Source: Paraescarpia echinospica
Taxonomy: Eukaryota; Annelida; Polychaeta; Sabellida; Siboglinidae
NCBI GenBank assembly: GCA_020002185.1
Contig: CM034544.1
Span: 6,209,488-6,273,487 of the forward strand
Direction: 5' to 3'
Length of the DNA: 64,000 nucleotides
A program made the position numbers and the translations under genes. Below the pieces are notes generated by a model. It saw only the letters and a program-made list of their open reading frames with translations. It was not told the origin of the DNA and made no database searches. Positions 13,967 to 25,700 of the stretch are shown here, one piece after another (the first letter of the stretch is position 1; every line of letters begins with the position of its first letter).

Positions 13967-14588
13967 TAAAAACATCTATGGCTTGAATTCATGTTATATT
14001 ACATCCTGCTATCTATTTCCATGTCCACCAAGCCAAAAACAATCAAAAAAATCGATGAATTAGAAATTCCACATTTAATGCTGTGCATCCGGACATTTTT
14101 GAATATGCATATTTTTGGCACGCTTTTCGGGATGCCGAGATGTGACGTCACTTATGACTCACACTTGCGTCAGGCCGACCCTTTTCATGCATTCAGAGCA
14201 TGTTTACAAGTGTAGCTTTTGGGTCGAAACGAGCGTCAGAATGAGTTATCGTGCAATATTCCGATGTAATACAAACACTAGTCATCATAGAGGAACAAGC
14301 AGTTATCTTACGGTTCCACATGAATTCAATTTTATTCAAAACAATGAATGCGAATGGGCCTCCAAGTCGACTAGGTATCGCCGAGCTTGGGCTCGTTTTC
14401 AGAATAATTATATCGAATGCAACCAACGGGAGATAATATACACCAATATACATACATAGCAAACATATATCGTATCCAGCTACAGAAAATAACGTGTATA
14501 ATCTCATAAAATCACTACAATATCGATGTATGAAGGAGGAGTTTTACAATTTATCATAACAACTTAAATCAGTCAGCGTATTTCTGTC

Positions 14589-14671
14589 GGTCCTGCTAGC
14601 TCAGTTAGTAAAGGCGTTGGTTCCTTGACATTTATTTTGCAATCGGGCGACGCCAGTTCAATCCCCACACC
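14589..14671 (+). repeat. tRNA-like sequence in the left arm of foldback copy 2
   Basis: Begins ggtcctgctagctcagttag (A-box) and has the B-box-like agttcaatcc about 45 bp later. Same interpretation as the block at 4835. Confidence 0.6.
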
Positions 14672-15134
14672 AAACCATTTATTTTTTTACACTTTTTTGG
14701 TTTATGTTTTCACGAAGTAATATAAACCAAATCATGTTTATACTATGATGCACTGTTTGTAAATATTTTGGTAGTAATTATTTATTCGCCACAAAAATGA
14801 AAATATGGTAATTAGATATAACGCAATGTTTCTAAATGTTACTTATCCAGACAGATCACCATTTGTTTTCACATATAATTACAATATATTACCGTACAAT
14901 ATATATATACAATGAATAAATTATATATATCCATTACATTATATTTGTTTGGATAAATAAAATTTAGAAACATCGTTATATAATTCCCATATTTTCATTT
15001 TTGTGGCGAATAAATAATTACTACAAAAATAACAAAAATACTTACAAACAGTCCATCATAGTATAACAATAATTTGGTTTATATTACTTCGTGAAAACAT
15101 AAACCAAAAAAAGTGTAACAAAATCAATGGTTTG

Positions 15135-15216
15135 GGGTGGGGATTGAACCGGCGTCGCCCAATTGCAAAATGAGTGCGAAGGAACCAACGCCTTTACCAA
15201 CTGAGCTAACAGGACC
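15135..15216 (-). repeat. tRNA-like sequence in the right arm of foldback copy 2
   Basis: Minus-strand partner of 14589 with A-box tagctcagttggt and an intact B-box ggttcaatcc. Of the four tRNA-like blocks this has the best internal promoter match, but again no clean cloverleaf. Confidence 0.6.
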
Positions 15217-15667
15217 GATAGAAATTCACTGACTGATTTAAGTTGTTATGATAAATTGTACAATTCCTCCTTCATACATCGATATTCTAGTGATATTATG
15301 AGATTATACACGTTACTTTCTGTAGCTGGATACAATATATGTTTGCTATGTATGTTTATTGGTGTAGATTATCCCTCGTTGGTTGCATTCGATATAATAA
15401 TTCTGAAAATGAGTCCAAAGCCAAGCTCGGCGATACCTAGTCGACTTGGAGGCCCATTCGCATTCATTGTTTTGAATAAAATTGGATTCATGTGGAACCG
15501 TAAGATAACTGCTTGTTCCTCTATGATGACTAGTGTTTGTATTTAATCGGAATATTACACAATAACTCGTTCTGACGCTCGTTTCGACCCATAAGCTATA
15601 CTTGTTAACATGCTCTGAATGCATGGAAAGGGTCGGCTTGATGCGAGTGTGGGTCATAAGTGACGTC

Positions 15668-16604
15668 CCGATACCACGTGATCGCCTAGCTCATAAAATT
15701 TTAATTTTCTGCGGGAATCGCTAATTTATTCCATTAATTTAGCCTATCATAGTGGACATTAGGTAGGTTTGTTTTTTCAGAAATCTAGTTTGAAATGAGA
15801 CGAGCAAAACTTGAATTGATGACTATTGCACCTGTTTCGTGAAATAATAATGAAATAGGCACGGTGTTATTGCTACATTAATCACACGTCGGCAGTGTGG
15901 CGAAATATAAACCAGACCCATAATTGTACTTGGAAATCGTAATCTTGTCTTTTTTTGAGTAATTGTACTCTTACGCAATGCTAGACAGTTGTACTCAATT
16001 ATAATGGCCATGATTGCCAAAGAATTTTCCCAGTAATCATATTCATGGTTGCAGTAACGATTCTGATCAAATAAGTAAATATTACCCGTATTCATGTGGT
16101 AAAGGATATTTATATTTTGCATACATTTTTTACAAAACGGCATGATATATTATTTATATATATACATAAATTTATTTAATTTTACTAAATTTAATAAAAA
16201 AATAAAATATATATATATGCAAGCAGCAACAAGTCCTGTGTAGTGATGCAAAAATGCCAAATGAATGACAATTGTATTTATTAAAACTTTAAACTTAGAG
16301 AGATGTGGGCTCTACATTCCAAGGCTACGCCTGTAACTAAGCCCATACTAGTGTCCTGTACCTCAGGTTTATAGAGCCCACGTACAGCACTAGCAGTGAC
16401 GCTATAACAGATACATAGGACCATGGCCTTACTATATAGAAGACATACATTACTAACCAACTCTAATACACTGTACAAACATTACATGCTGAAGACTTGT
16501 ATTTTAGCTAAATTAGTCTAAAAGCCACTGGTCACCACAACATGTGACCATCCCACCATATATATATTTATTTTAATAAATTTAATAAAAAATCAGTGAT
16601 ACAT
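15668..16604. other. Intergenic, nothing recognised
   Basis: Contains TA microsatellites near 16150-16215. A 106-codon minus-strand frame at 15823-16143 has no recognisable domain and was not called. Confidence 0.4.
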
Positions 16605-16607
16605 TTA

Positions 16608-16785
16608 CAATAGAACCTCTTTTTGGCGACCTCTCTCTTGGGTGACCACCTTTCTCTTGAGCGACCATTTGTGAGTTGTCTTGGGCGACCAGTCATAGGC
16701 TTAGATTGCTTCTGTCAATAATGGACCTGTAATGAGCGACCATCTGCCACATATGACCATATACACTGTTGGCGTATTGTGTAGC
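16608..16785. mobile_element. Possible degenerate pogo/Tigger-like MITE
   Basis: Starts acaatagaacctcttttt and contains several ggcgacc/gtgaccacc/gcgaccatt phrases, the pattern seen at the ends of pogo-type elements; the right edge is near tatacactgttgg. Two better-preserved relatives lie at 45089 and 50295. Boundaries are approximate. Confidence 0.35.
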
Positions 16786-17380
16786 GGTAATTCCTACTTT
16801 GCCCACCATGGCCCAGTACACGTCAAACACAAATAAAATGTTACTACATGGATTCTGGGAAGAGAAACTACGATCCAGCCATTACCTGTTTGATGCATCG
16901 TAAAATGCACAAGCATATTAATTTTATAATAAAAACTGTCGGACCATTTTTCGTAAATTTCAGGCGGAAAACATTTCTTAGAAAAACTGGTATTAAGTAT
17001 GTACAATTTACACCTGTCAGAGGTGTTTCTGTCACTCGACTGCGTATTTTCGGTTTTCTAAGAATCATGTTTAGGGGGCACGGCAGGAATCGTGACAACA
17101 TATGATACTATTATGTCTGCGTCACATGACTGGTCGTTGAAGCGTGACAACCTTGACACAGTTGACACGAGATGACAAGGTGATATACGGTTACACCAGT
17201 TACTTGAGCGTGGGAGGTAATGCGTAATTATGTGATGCAATCACGCGGGGTATTCATTACACGGTTTACGGGGGAGAGGCGTAAACATTACACCAGTATA
17301 GTATATAAATGTTTCCTTATATGAAGCGCCGAAGGTTAAAAAGTAGGTGTTTTATGGAAAAGGGGTAGGTTTGGAAGAGT
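16786..17380. other. Intergenic, nothing recognised
   Basis: No supported gene. Overlapping short frames around 16850-17100 on both strands are mutually incompatible and lack recognisable domains. Confidence 0.4.
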
Positions 17381-17713
17381 TTGGGAGTATTTTTGGGTGT
17401 TTGGGAGAGTTGGTTCACCCCGTTTTACATGTTGCACTTCTTTGAACAAAATACTTGAAAAGGTGCTTCTTAAAATAAGATTTATTTGAACAGAAGGTGT
17501 TCAAATGGTTGCTATTAATTTTTTTGAATTTTAGCACTTGATCTCAAAGATTTTGGGAGTATTTTTGGGTGTTTGGGAGAGTTGGTTCACCCCTTTTTAC
17601 ATGTTGCACTTCTTTGAACAAAATACTTGAAAAGGTGCTTCTTAAAATAAGATTTATTTGAACAGAAGGTGTTCAAATGGTTGCTATTAATTTTTTTGAA
17701 TTTTAGCACTTTA
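17381..17713 (+). repeat. 172-bp tandem duplication (2 copies)
   Basis: The block starting ttgggagtatttttgggtgt at 17381 recurs at 17553 with almost no change apart from a few bases (cccgtttt/cccttttt). Near-identity indicates a recent duplication. Confidence 0.9.
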
Positions 17714-18160
17714 TGTATGTAACTGGTTAAATTTTAAATGCTAAAAAGAAAGAGTTGATGAGACGGGTTGGAATTTGTCAGACCAAGAAACTTGAAAGTC
17801 AGGTTTTCCACCAATTAATATATGGGTCGTTCTATGTCAAATCAACAGATTTTTGAGAAACTCCCATCTTTTCATATATTTTTATCATATAATCCCAAAT
17901 ACCCAAACAAACAAATCTCAAATCGTGTCAGTCTCTAAAATAAAACTCGCAAAATGACAACTGTGATTTTAGAAATTTCCACAGGCTCCAGATTTATATA
18001 TTATATGAATGAAATAAAAGTTGATATTCTATCTACAAAGTAAACCCCAAAAAAATGTCAAAGCTCTGGTCATAGTCATTTCTGAGTTATTGGACCTCAA
18101 CTTTAAGGCCTACACTTGTACTGGTAGAATAGATGATGGCTTCAACTAATATGAAACACA

Positions 18161-18475
18161 GCGGCACAAAGTGGTCTAGTGGCTACAGCAACGGACTCTC
18201 AGTCAAGAGATACTGTGTTCAATTCCTTCTGCTGCCATCTCAAATCTTGGGCAAGTCGTTCAATCCACATTGCTCCAGTTCACTCAGCTGTATGAATGAG
18301 TACCAGTGGATGGATATTTTTGTACGAAGAATCTTCATGTAGTAATTGCAGCGTGGCCGAATGCTTGCCAGAGAAGTCAAGATGGTGTTCGATTGAACAG
18401 GTCTGCCAGGGAGTAAAGGCTAAAACTCTTTGAGCAGTCCTAAGGATTGGATGCTGTGCTATATAAGAACTTACT
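18161..18475 (+). mobile_element. tRNA-derived SINE, full-length copy A
   Basis: The head shows a tRNA-like A box (gtggtctagtggc) and a degraded B box (gttcaattcc). The body has cttgggcaagt and ctcagctgtatgaatgagta, and the tail ends tgctatataagaacttac. The same order is seen at 37561 (+) and, reversed, at 35101. No poly-A tail; the conserved tail suggests mobilisation by a partner LINE with the same 3' end. Confidence 0.8.
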
Positions 18476-18530
18476 GTTTTCACATAATTTTGTCTGCATT
18501 TTGCTATCTCTAATGAGACCACCCCTTGTG

Positions 18531-19329
18531 AAAATTATAGTGAATAATTAACTCTTCCTCCATCTATTGTAAGACTTGTAGTGAGTAATTAACTCTTCCT
18601 CCATCTATTGTAAGACTTGTAGTGAGTAATTAACTCTTCCTCCATCTATTGTAAGACTTGTAGTGAGTAATTAACTCTTCCTCCATCTGTTGTAAGACTT
18701 GTAGTGAGTAATTAACTCTTCCTCCATCTGTTGTAAGACTTGTAGTGAGTAATTAACTCTTCCTCCATCTATTGTAAGACTTGTAGTGAGTAATTAACTC
18801 TTCCTCCATCTATTGTAAGACTTGTAGTGAATAATTAACTCTTCCTCCATCTATTGTAAGACTTGTAGTGAGTAATTAACTCTTCCTCCATCTATTGTAA
18901 GACTTGTAGTGAGTAATTAACTCTTCCTCCATCTATTGTAAGACTTGTAGTGAGTAATTAACTCTTCCTCCATCTATTGTAAGACTTGTAGTGAGTAATT
19001 AACTCTTCCTCCATCTATTGTAAGACTTGTAGTGAGTAATTAACTCTTCCTCCATCTATTGTAAGACTTGTAGTGAGTAATTAACTCTTCCTCCATCTGT
19101 TGTAAGACTTGTAGTGAGTAATTAACTCTTCCTCCATCTATTGTAAGACTTGTAGTGAGTAATTAACTCTTCCTCCATCTATTGTAAGACTTGTAGTGAG
19201 TAATTAACTCTTCCTCCATCTATTGTAAGACTTGTAGTGAATACTTAACTCTTCCTCCATCTATTGTAAGACTTGTAGTGAGTAATTAACTCTTCCTCCA
19301 TCTATTGTAAGACTTGTAGTGAGTAATTC
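18531..19329 (+). repeat. 41-bp minisatellite, about 19 copies, upstream of transporter exon 1
   Basis: Units of taattaactcttcctccatc followed by tattgtaagacttgtagtgag, period 41, with one- or two-base variants only. The array ends 37 bp before the 3' splice site of the first coding exon of the transporter, so it lies in the preceding (5' UTR) intron. Each unit contains a pyrimidine-rich tract, an AG and a GTGAGT. Confidence 0.95.
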
Positions 19330-19379
19330 ATTTAATGTTTGAGCTTTGAACTTTTGTCTGTTTCAGGGGTAATGTTGTC

Positions 19380-19782
19380 ATGGAAACAACATTACGACAA
19401 CAAGGGATGGGGGATAAATCGAGACGAGATGGCGAGTTTGACCTCTGCATGACCCCAGACAAGGTCGAAGTTCATACCCCTCTCAAACTTTACGAGGACG
19501 TCCAAAATGACGAAGCTTTGGAGCCAGAATCCAGACAAAGGCGTGTTCTGAAAACACCGTCCGACTCGTTTCAAGTAGAGCACCATTCTACACACCAGGT
19601 GGCGCCAGATGGAGGCTGGGGATGGGTCGTCGTCGTGGCAACGACCCTGATGTTTATCATCATCAGTTCCATGCTCAGCTCATTTTCGGTGTTGTATGCG
19701 GCCTACGTGGACCATTTCGATCAGAGCGTCGGAGCAATTGGTCTCATTGTTGCCATGAAACTCTTGTGTCTACACTTCACAG
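19380..19782 (+). CDS. SLC16-like transporter, coding exon 1
   Basis: Residues 1-134 plus one base. The exon opens after tgtctgtttcag at 19366; the first ATG in the transporter frame is at 19380. An out-of-frame ATG lies 10 bases upstream (19371), so initiation would need leaky scanning or a longer upstream exon context. The exon encodes the polar N-tail, then APDGGWGWVVVV and TM1, and enters TM2. The donor is cacag|gtaggg. Using ATG 19380 agrees with typical MCT N-tails, but a more upstream start in another exon cannot be excluded. Confidence 0.92.
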
Positions 19783-22700
19783 GTAGGGGGTGCTGACTAA
19801 AGCATTTATAGCATTTTTAGTCCTTTGGCCGAAGGTCCAAGGGACTATTGCCATCACTCTGCGTCCGTCGTTAGCTGCCATATCTCAGAAACCGTTCAGC
19901 AACTTTTTCTCTAATTTTGCATAGATATATCTTAGGGCACTGCCACTATGCACGAGAAATCTGTATTTGATTGAATCATTCTAAGGGCTCCCTAGGGCCT
20001 CCAAGGACCCCGAAACTGGTAAAAATGTAACATTTTACCTATTTTTTCAAAAACTGTTCAGCAACTTTTTTTCTAATTTTGCACATACATTTCATGTGGT
20101 AGTATCACAGTACACAGGAAATATGTTCTAAGGGCACCTAATGACCCCCCCAAAAGGACCCCAAAACTGGAAAATGTTCACATTTTGCCTATTTTTTCAA
20201 AAACTCTTAAGTAACTTTTTTTCAAATTTTGCATATACATTTCATGTGGTAGTGCCACTGTACACAAGAAATCTGTATTTGATTGAATCATTCTAAGGGC
20301 TCCAAAGGTCCCCTAAAATGCTAAATTTGCTAACTAAATGGTCTACTGTTGCAGCATGCTTCCAGTCCTTTTGTTCAACTAATCCCTTTTCCCACATCTG
20401 TCACACCTCACTGTGGCTGGCTGGTGAAAGTGTGCCTAATCTGTATTTGGTCACTGGTAGAGGCTTGAGTCAATAGACAGTGCCCACTAGACCCCTGGAC
20501 AGTTGTGCCTACAGTCTAAGGGGTCATCCTGAAACAACAAAATGTCAACCATTAGAAGAGTTGACATAGTTCTGCTATACACAATAAATCTGTATTTGAT
20601 TGAATTGTTGTAGTATCATCAGCATATAGTAGAACATACATTTGCAAGAAAATGTCTACATCATCATCACTAAGGTTGTTGTAAATTTCACCAGCTGCCA
20701 TGTCAAGTCCCTTATAATTAGGACTAACGGTGTTCAAAATCATTCAGGTAAATAGCAAATAACAAAGGAGACAAGTTTTCTCCTTGTAGTAACTCTACAT
20801 CACATGAGAAGAAGGCTGACACAGCCCCCCAAAATGCAAAATGTTTCACTATCTAGAGGTTTTGAGAAGGGCCCTTGAGACTATCCCCTAACAGTAGATT
20901 TTGTGTATTGTACCAGAAACAGAACACTATTCCCCTTCCCAAAACATCTGTCACATGCGGAGTCTGTGTCTTGTATGGATATATATTGTTATGCAGTTGT
21001 TTTATATAAGCAGAAAGTTAATTGAAATTAGTTATTCTTAGGCCACAGCAAAGTAATTCCTGGTTTCTCATTGATGCATGTATTTAAAAATATGTGCCAC
21101 AACATTTTATTTTCTATTATAATTATTCTTCTAAATGCAAGAAATGGCCAATAAGTGAACAGTAAACATGTCAACATTTTACTTCCATCATAACCCTTAA
21201 TGATTTGTAACTATGATTCACCAAAAAAACATTTGATTAATAATGACCTACAGGGTTGTTTGATTTATGCCGGGCAGAAACTGTTTCTGCCCGGCAGAAA
21301 TGTCAACAATAGGAAATACATGCCATTGATAGGCAAATGTGTTCTTTTTATAGAAAACGTCAGTTTCTTTCTGTACCTGTTCACAATAAACATCACATGA
21401 ATGATAAAAGGAAGATCACTGCCACTTAACTTGTGGATTATTATTATTATAAAAGTGCTCTGCTACTGCTGGGTGGACAGTTAATTAGGGGCTCAAGTTC
21501 AAATACATCAGGACGTTTTTCACACCTGCATGGTAGTTTAGCTCAGTAGTGTGCTGGCAGCTACTAAACCTATAGGCTTGTGTGAAAAGGATAGTTGTCA
21601 GAAGAACTAACTTCAAAGCACCACTGCATCCATTTAGCCAGGCAGCAGTCACACTGTCAGAGTGTCTGCTGCTATGTTTGTATATATAGGCATAATGATC
21701 CCAATACACCAATCTGTTGGCACAATATCAGATAATAGAACTAGGTTAAACATCTTAACAATAACTATATTTATTTCTGTGGGCTGTTTTTAAGTTTATT
21801 TATAACATTATCAATACAACATGCCTTTTTGAGTTTTTGATTTGCATTAGTATGTCATCTTGTGTGAATGGTCTGTTTATGTGTAATGGCCCCCAAAAAG
21901 GATCCCAAAACTGGAAAATTTTCACAATTTGCCTTTTATTCAAAAATCATTCAGTAACTTTTTCTCTAATTTTTCATAGACATTTCATGTGGTAGTGCCA
22001 CTATACACAATACATCTGTATTTGATTAAATAATTCTAAGGGCACCAAAGGTCCCATAAAATGCTAAATTTGCTAACTAAAATTAATTGTCTACCTTAGA
22101 GTAGCTATATTTATAAGTTGTTGTGTATTACACCCAGCTGTGTAGCAAAGATTCTCTGCCTGCTATTATTTGATGGAAACTGTGACTAATCTGTAATTGG
22201 TCACTAGCAGAAGCTTGTGTCAACAGACAGCATTAAGCCACTCGACCCCTGTTAAACTGGACAGTTGCCTGTAGGTTTTAAACTGTGTCAAACAGTGAGT
22301 CTACCTTTTGCTCTCCAATAATCTGTCCTTAGTTTTACACATAAAGACATAATGTGGCATAACGTGATAAGTTTTTGTAGCAGCACATTTGTACTTCCAT
22401 TGTATCATTGCAACATAACATACACACTGTGTGCCACATTTGAATGTCATGCATGTAATATTTCCATGCAATCCATTTGCATATATAATGTAAAACTTCA
22501 ACAGCCGTTTTCTTCATTTTCACTTTTTGACCCCTACCATGTTCAATGCTCCATAACTGCGAATTTTTGTAGCAGTCATAATTTTTTTAACTAAAGCACC
22601 CTACCAAACCTTTACAAGAATGTAAGAAAACAATGGTACTATTTTTCCGACTTATCACTCATTTGGTCAGCCGAAGTCACATATAGACATATTAGTCCAA

Positions 22701-25700
22701 AGGACTTCACGGCCACTTGGCCCATTGTTATTATCAATCCCAGTCTCGTGTGAACTATGGTCCCGTTCTTTAAAGCTACCATCTCGAACCAGGAGCATAA
22801 ATGCAATGTATAATTTTTGCATTATAATTATATATTTTTACTGGTATAAAGATGTTATAAAATGTTGTAAAATCGGTATTGTTTGTGGTTAGTTCTGTCA
22901 TAGTACATGCAAACAGTACATATTAGTATTTAAATAACTTCCCCAGAATTACTTCAATACTGTTACTTTAGAAAATGTACAACTTCTACTTGGCTGCAGT
23001 GTATAATTATGCTGCCCTAATCTTGGAAATTAGGCAAAATGCAGCAGTGTCACAGGTATTTGGATTCTTTGACTGCATAAAAATAGCCCACCTAGTAAAA
23101 ACAGCTCCAGAGAGCATATTATTTTTGAAGTTAGAACCGGGGTCCTGACTATCATGCTCATTTACAGCGAAACGATCAACCATGGATATGATATTATGGC
23201 AGAATTATTTTTGCATTTATTACTGCCACTAATAATATAATTATAGTACTTTGATGACAGCATGATTATTGATTATAATGATGGTTATTGATTAGTATCA
23301 TGTTGTACGGTGTCATTGGCATATAGAACAGGCACAAGTAGAGAGTAGTAGCCCGGGGAACTACTTCAAAGGATACAGACAAGAATGCATACATTGAGAT
23401 CAAAATGAGCCACAGGGCTTTATGCAGGATCAAAATTTTACCAGTCCAAAAAATGTCCCAGTGGATATTTGCTCACCAAAAAAAACGTCCAACTGCACCC
23501 CCCCTTGAGGCTCACAAAAATGCCAACTGTACTCCCCTCGAGGCTCACGAAAACCTCCAACTGCACCCCCCCGAGGCTCACCATATATAATATACACATG
23601 TTTACTATATAAAAATTATATAATAAATAATTATATATATATATATAAATACAAATATATATATCTATGGCTCATCAAAAACGTAAGCAAATCAGCAAAT
23701 GGTTATATATATATATATTAGGTGTAAATATTCATGGCAAAACATCATGACGTAAATAATAGTTACATATATATCAGCAACCATATTTATTTTCACATAG
23801 TTATACATTACTTACAATTACAGCCCCGCAGCAAATCAAAACTCAAACAAGGAATAAACACATTTAAAAAAGCAAATGATATAACAACGTTTATAAAAAA
23901 ATTATTAGTACATTTACTGACTTGCTCCTGCAAGACAACTACACAGTAAATGTAAATGATGCACTGGTGCATATGTGATCTAGTGCATATAAAATTATTA
24001 TTATTTCAAATGAATACTAAAAAAATACTATACAATGTTAAATATGTAAAATAAATTGTAAAGAAATCTTCAAATAAAACACGTGATTGGCTCATTATAA
24101 CAAAATAATACATGTTGAATAATAGAGAACAACATTACACCAGTTTACATACTACATAGGCATAGCCGTAGCCGAAAGTTTAGCTGACAGAACTCTGGGT
24201 CTGGCTTGTTGTGCCGGGCTGTCATTGTCAGTGTCATGCGCTGTTCCAATGACAATGCCACTTTCACGACAGTAATAGCATCATCAGTTGGCTGAGGAAG
24301 GCCAGGTCTAGTCAGCCTGTGGCTTGGTGTAGCCATATGCCTAGCCGTAGAGGCGTAGGGCTAACATGCTCACCTTACTGGCTAACAACGGTAACGACTT
24401 CGTCGGCACGATGTACATCGGCTGTTACTGTAAACGTTGTAGCACGAGTGTAGTAGTGACAGTCACTGTCGTCGGTGCCAGTGTTGTCGTTCTAAAAAAA
24501 CTGAGTTATGTTTGTTTTACGAACCTTTGCCTTCGGTGGCGGCATCGCGGATGAGTCAGAGTGAACGATAATTGGACTTGTTTATGGGTAACCGCGTGCG
24601 TCGTTAATGCAGCTTTGTTGTGAATGTAGCCTCTGTTTTAAATCTGATCATCCCCGGGGGTCACTCCCAAGATAGAGTCGAAATGTTAATAATATTCAGG
24701 TACATAAAAAACTTGTTCGGATATTTTATTATGTGATATAAACCCCTAACATATGTCTAATTTATCTGGATTCTTGCTCCTTTAAAACACATAAAAAGTG
24801 TGCGTAATTAGTATTTATATTCTGGCACATTATTATTGATGTGTGACACCCGAAATTAATTAACCAATCACATATGTTGTTTACGGATTGGTTGTTGGAG
24901 CATTCATGCATTGCATTGACCCCTCTAGCAGCAAATGAAATCACGTGTAGCCGAAAGGGTTCATTCACAAACTATGATCGTCAAAGTGATTCGCTGCCCT
25001 ATACGCATGCAAAAAAAGAGCATAGATTAGATTTGATTGGCAGGATTCTGCGTGCAAAATGCTACGTCAGCGAGCCGACAGCTTGCGCCACGTCTGCAGA
25101 TGGTACGCGTGAATTATGTGGTGGTAGGCATTATTGAGTGCCGTGTGTCAGGAAAATGCTCAAAGAGAATGCTAGGAATTCAAAGTATGGGAAGGGTTTG
25201 TTTCTGCGTGATACAAAACACGATATATTCTAGTGCCGACACCCGTCCTATGACACGTCATACAAACTGACAGCACGGGGTCTTATGATAAGACGGGCTA
25301 CACACCGTCCTCTCAAATTTACGCCCGTCAGTAGTTAAGACCCCCCCCGTCCAAATGATGGGTGGACGGGTCTCTAGATAAAGCCCTGATGAGCCATCAG
25401 AATAATGTTCCAGTTACCACAAGGATTAGTTATTCTATCTTCAATATTCAGTAATATTTACATATATGGTCCGATATCCTGTTCCAAGTAACTAACTTGG
25501 CCTTCCATTCAAACAGGTTACCAAGCCCTGTTGAACAGTATTTTGTTGTATTTTATTTGGTAGATGAGGTTCATTTTCTGAGTTAAATGTGACTTATTAA
25601 CATCAATTATCGTGATTTATATGATCTAGGGCAAGCAGGAATGTGTGTAAATGCTCGTGTGCACAAAAAACATATGTGCACAGAATGCACGCACATTTTG

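Larger units (their letters stand above)
13967..15667 (+). mobile_element. Foldback element, copy 2 (more complete palindrome)
   Basis: Same family and orientation as the element at 4219. The palindrome runs from gacgtca at 14144 to its partner tgacgtc at 15667, centre about 14905, giving two arms of roughly 750 bp of high similarity separated by a short AT-rich middle. The outer left segment (13967-14143) again has no right-hand partner. Arms contain the tRNA-like block and a CRE-like tgacgtca at the tip. It carries no recognisable protein and is probably mobilised in trans or arose by inverted duplication. Confidence 0.82.
19817..22735. mobile_element. Decayed repetitive element with internal tandem and direct repeats, in transporter intron 1
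   Basis: Begins near tagtcctttggccgaaggtc and ends near tagtccaaaggacttcacgg; both ends carry tagtcc and ccttgg/cttgg phrases, partly inverted. The left part repeats a roughly 190-bp module (tctaattttgcata, catttcatgtggtagt, ctgtatttgattgaatcatt) about three times. A further copy plus flanking sequence (gtcactagcagaagcttg, cccctgttaaactggacagt) recurs directly at 21890-22275, about 1.8 kb from its partner at 20210-20520. A reverse-transcriptase relic sits between these direct repeats. No intact ORF remains. Borders are approximate. Confidence 0.55.

Noticed and set aside
14115..14507. Protein-coding gene in the foldback arm (114- and 104-codon frames on opposite strands)
   Set aside because: Similar frames in both copies and both arms follow from DNA duplication; opposite-strand frames overlap and no domain is recognised.
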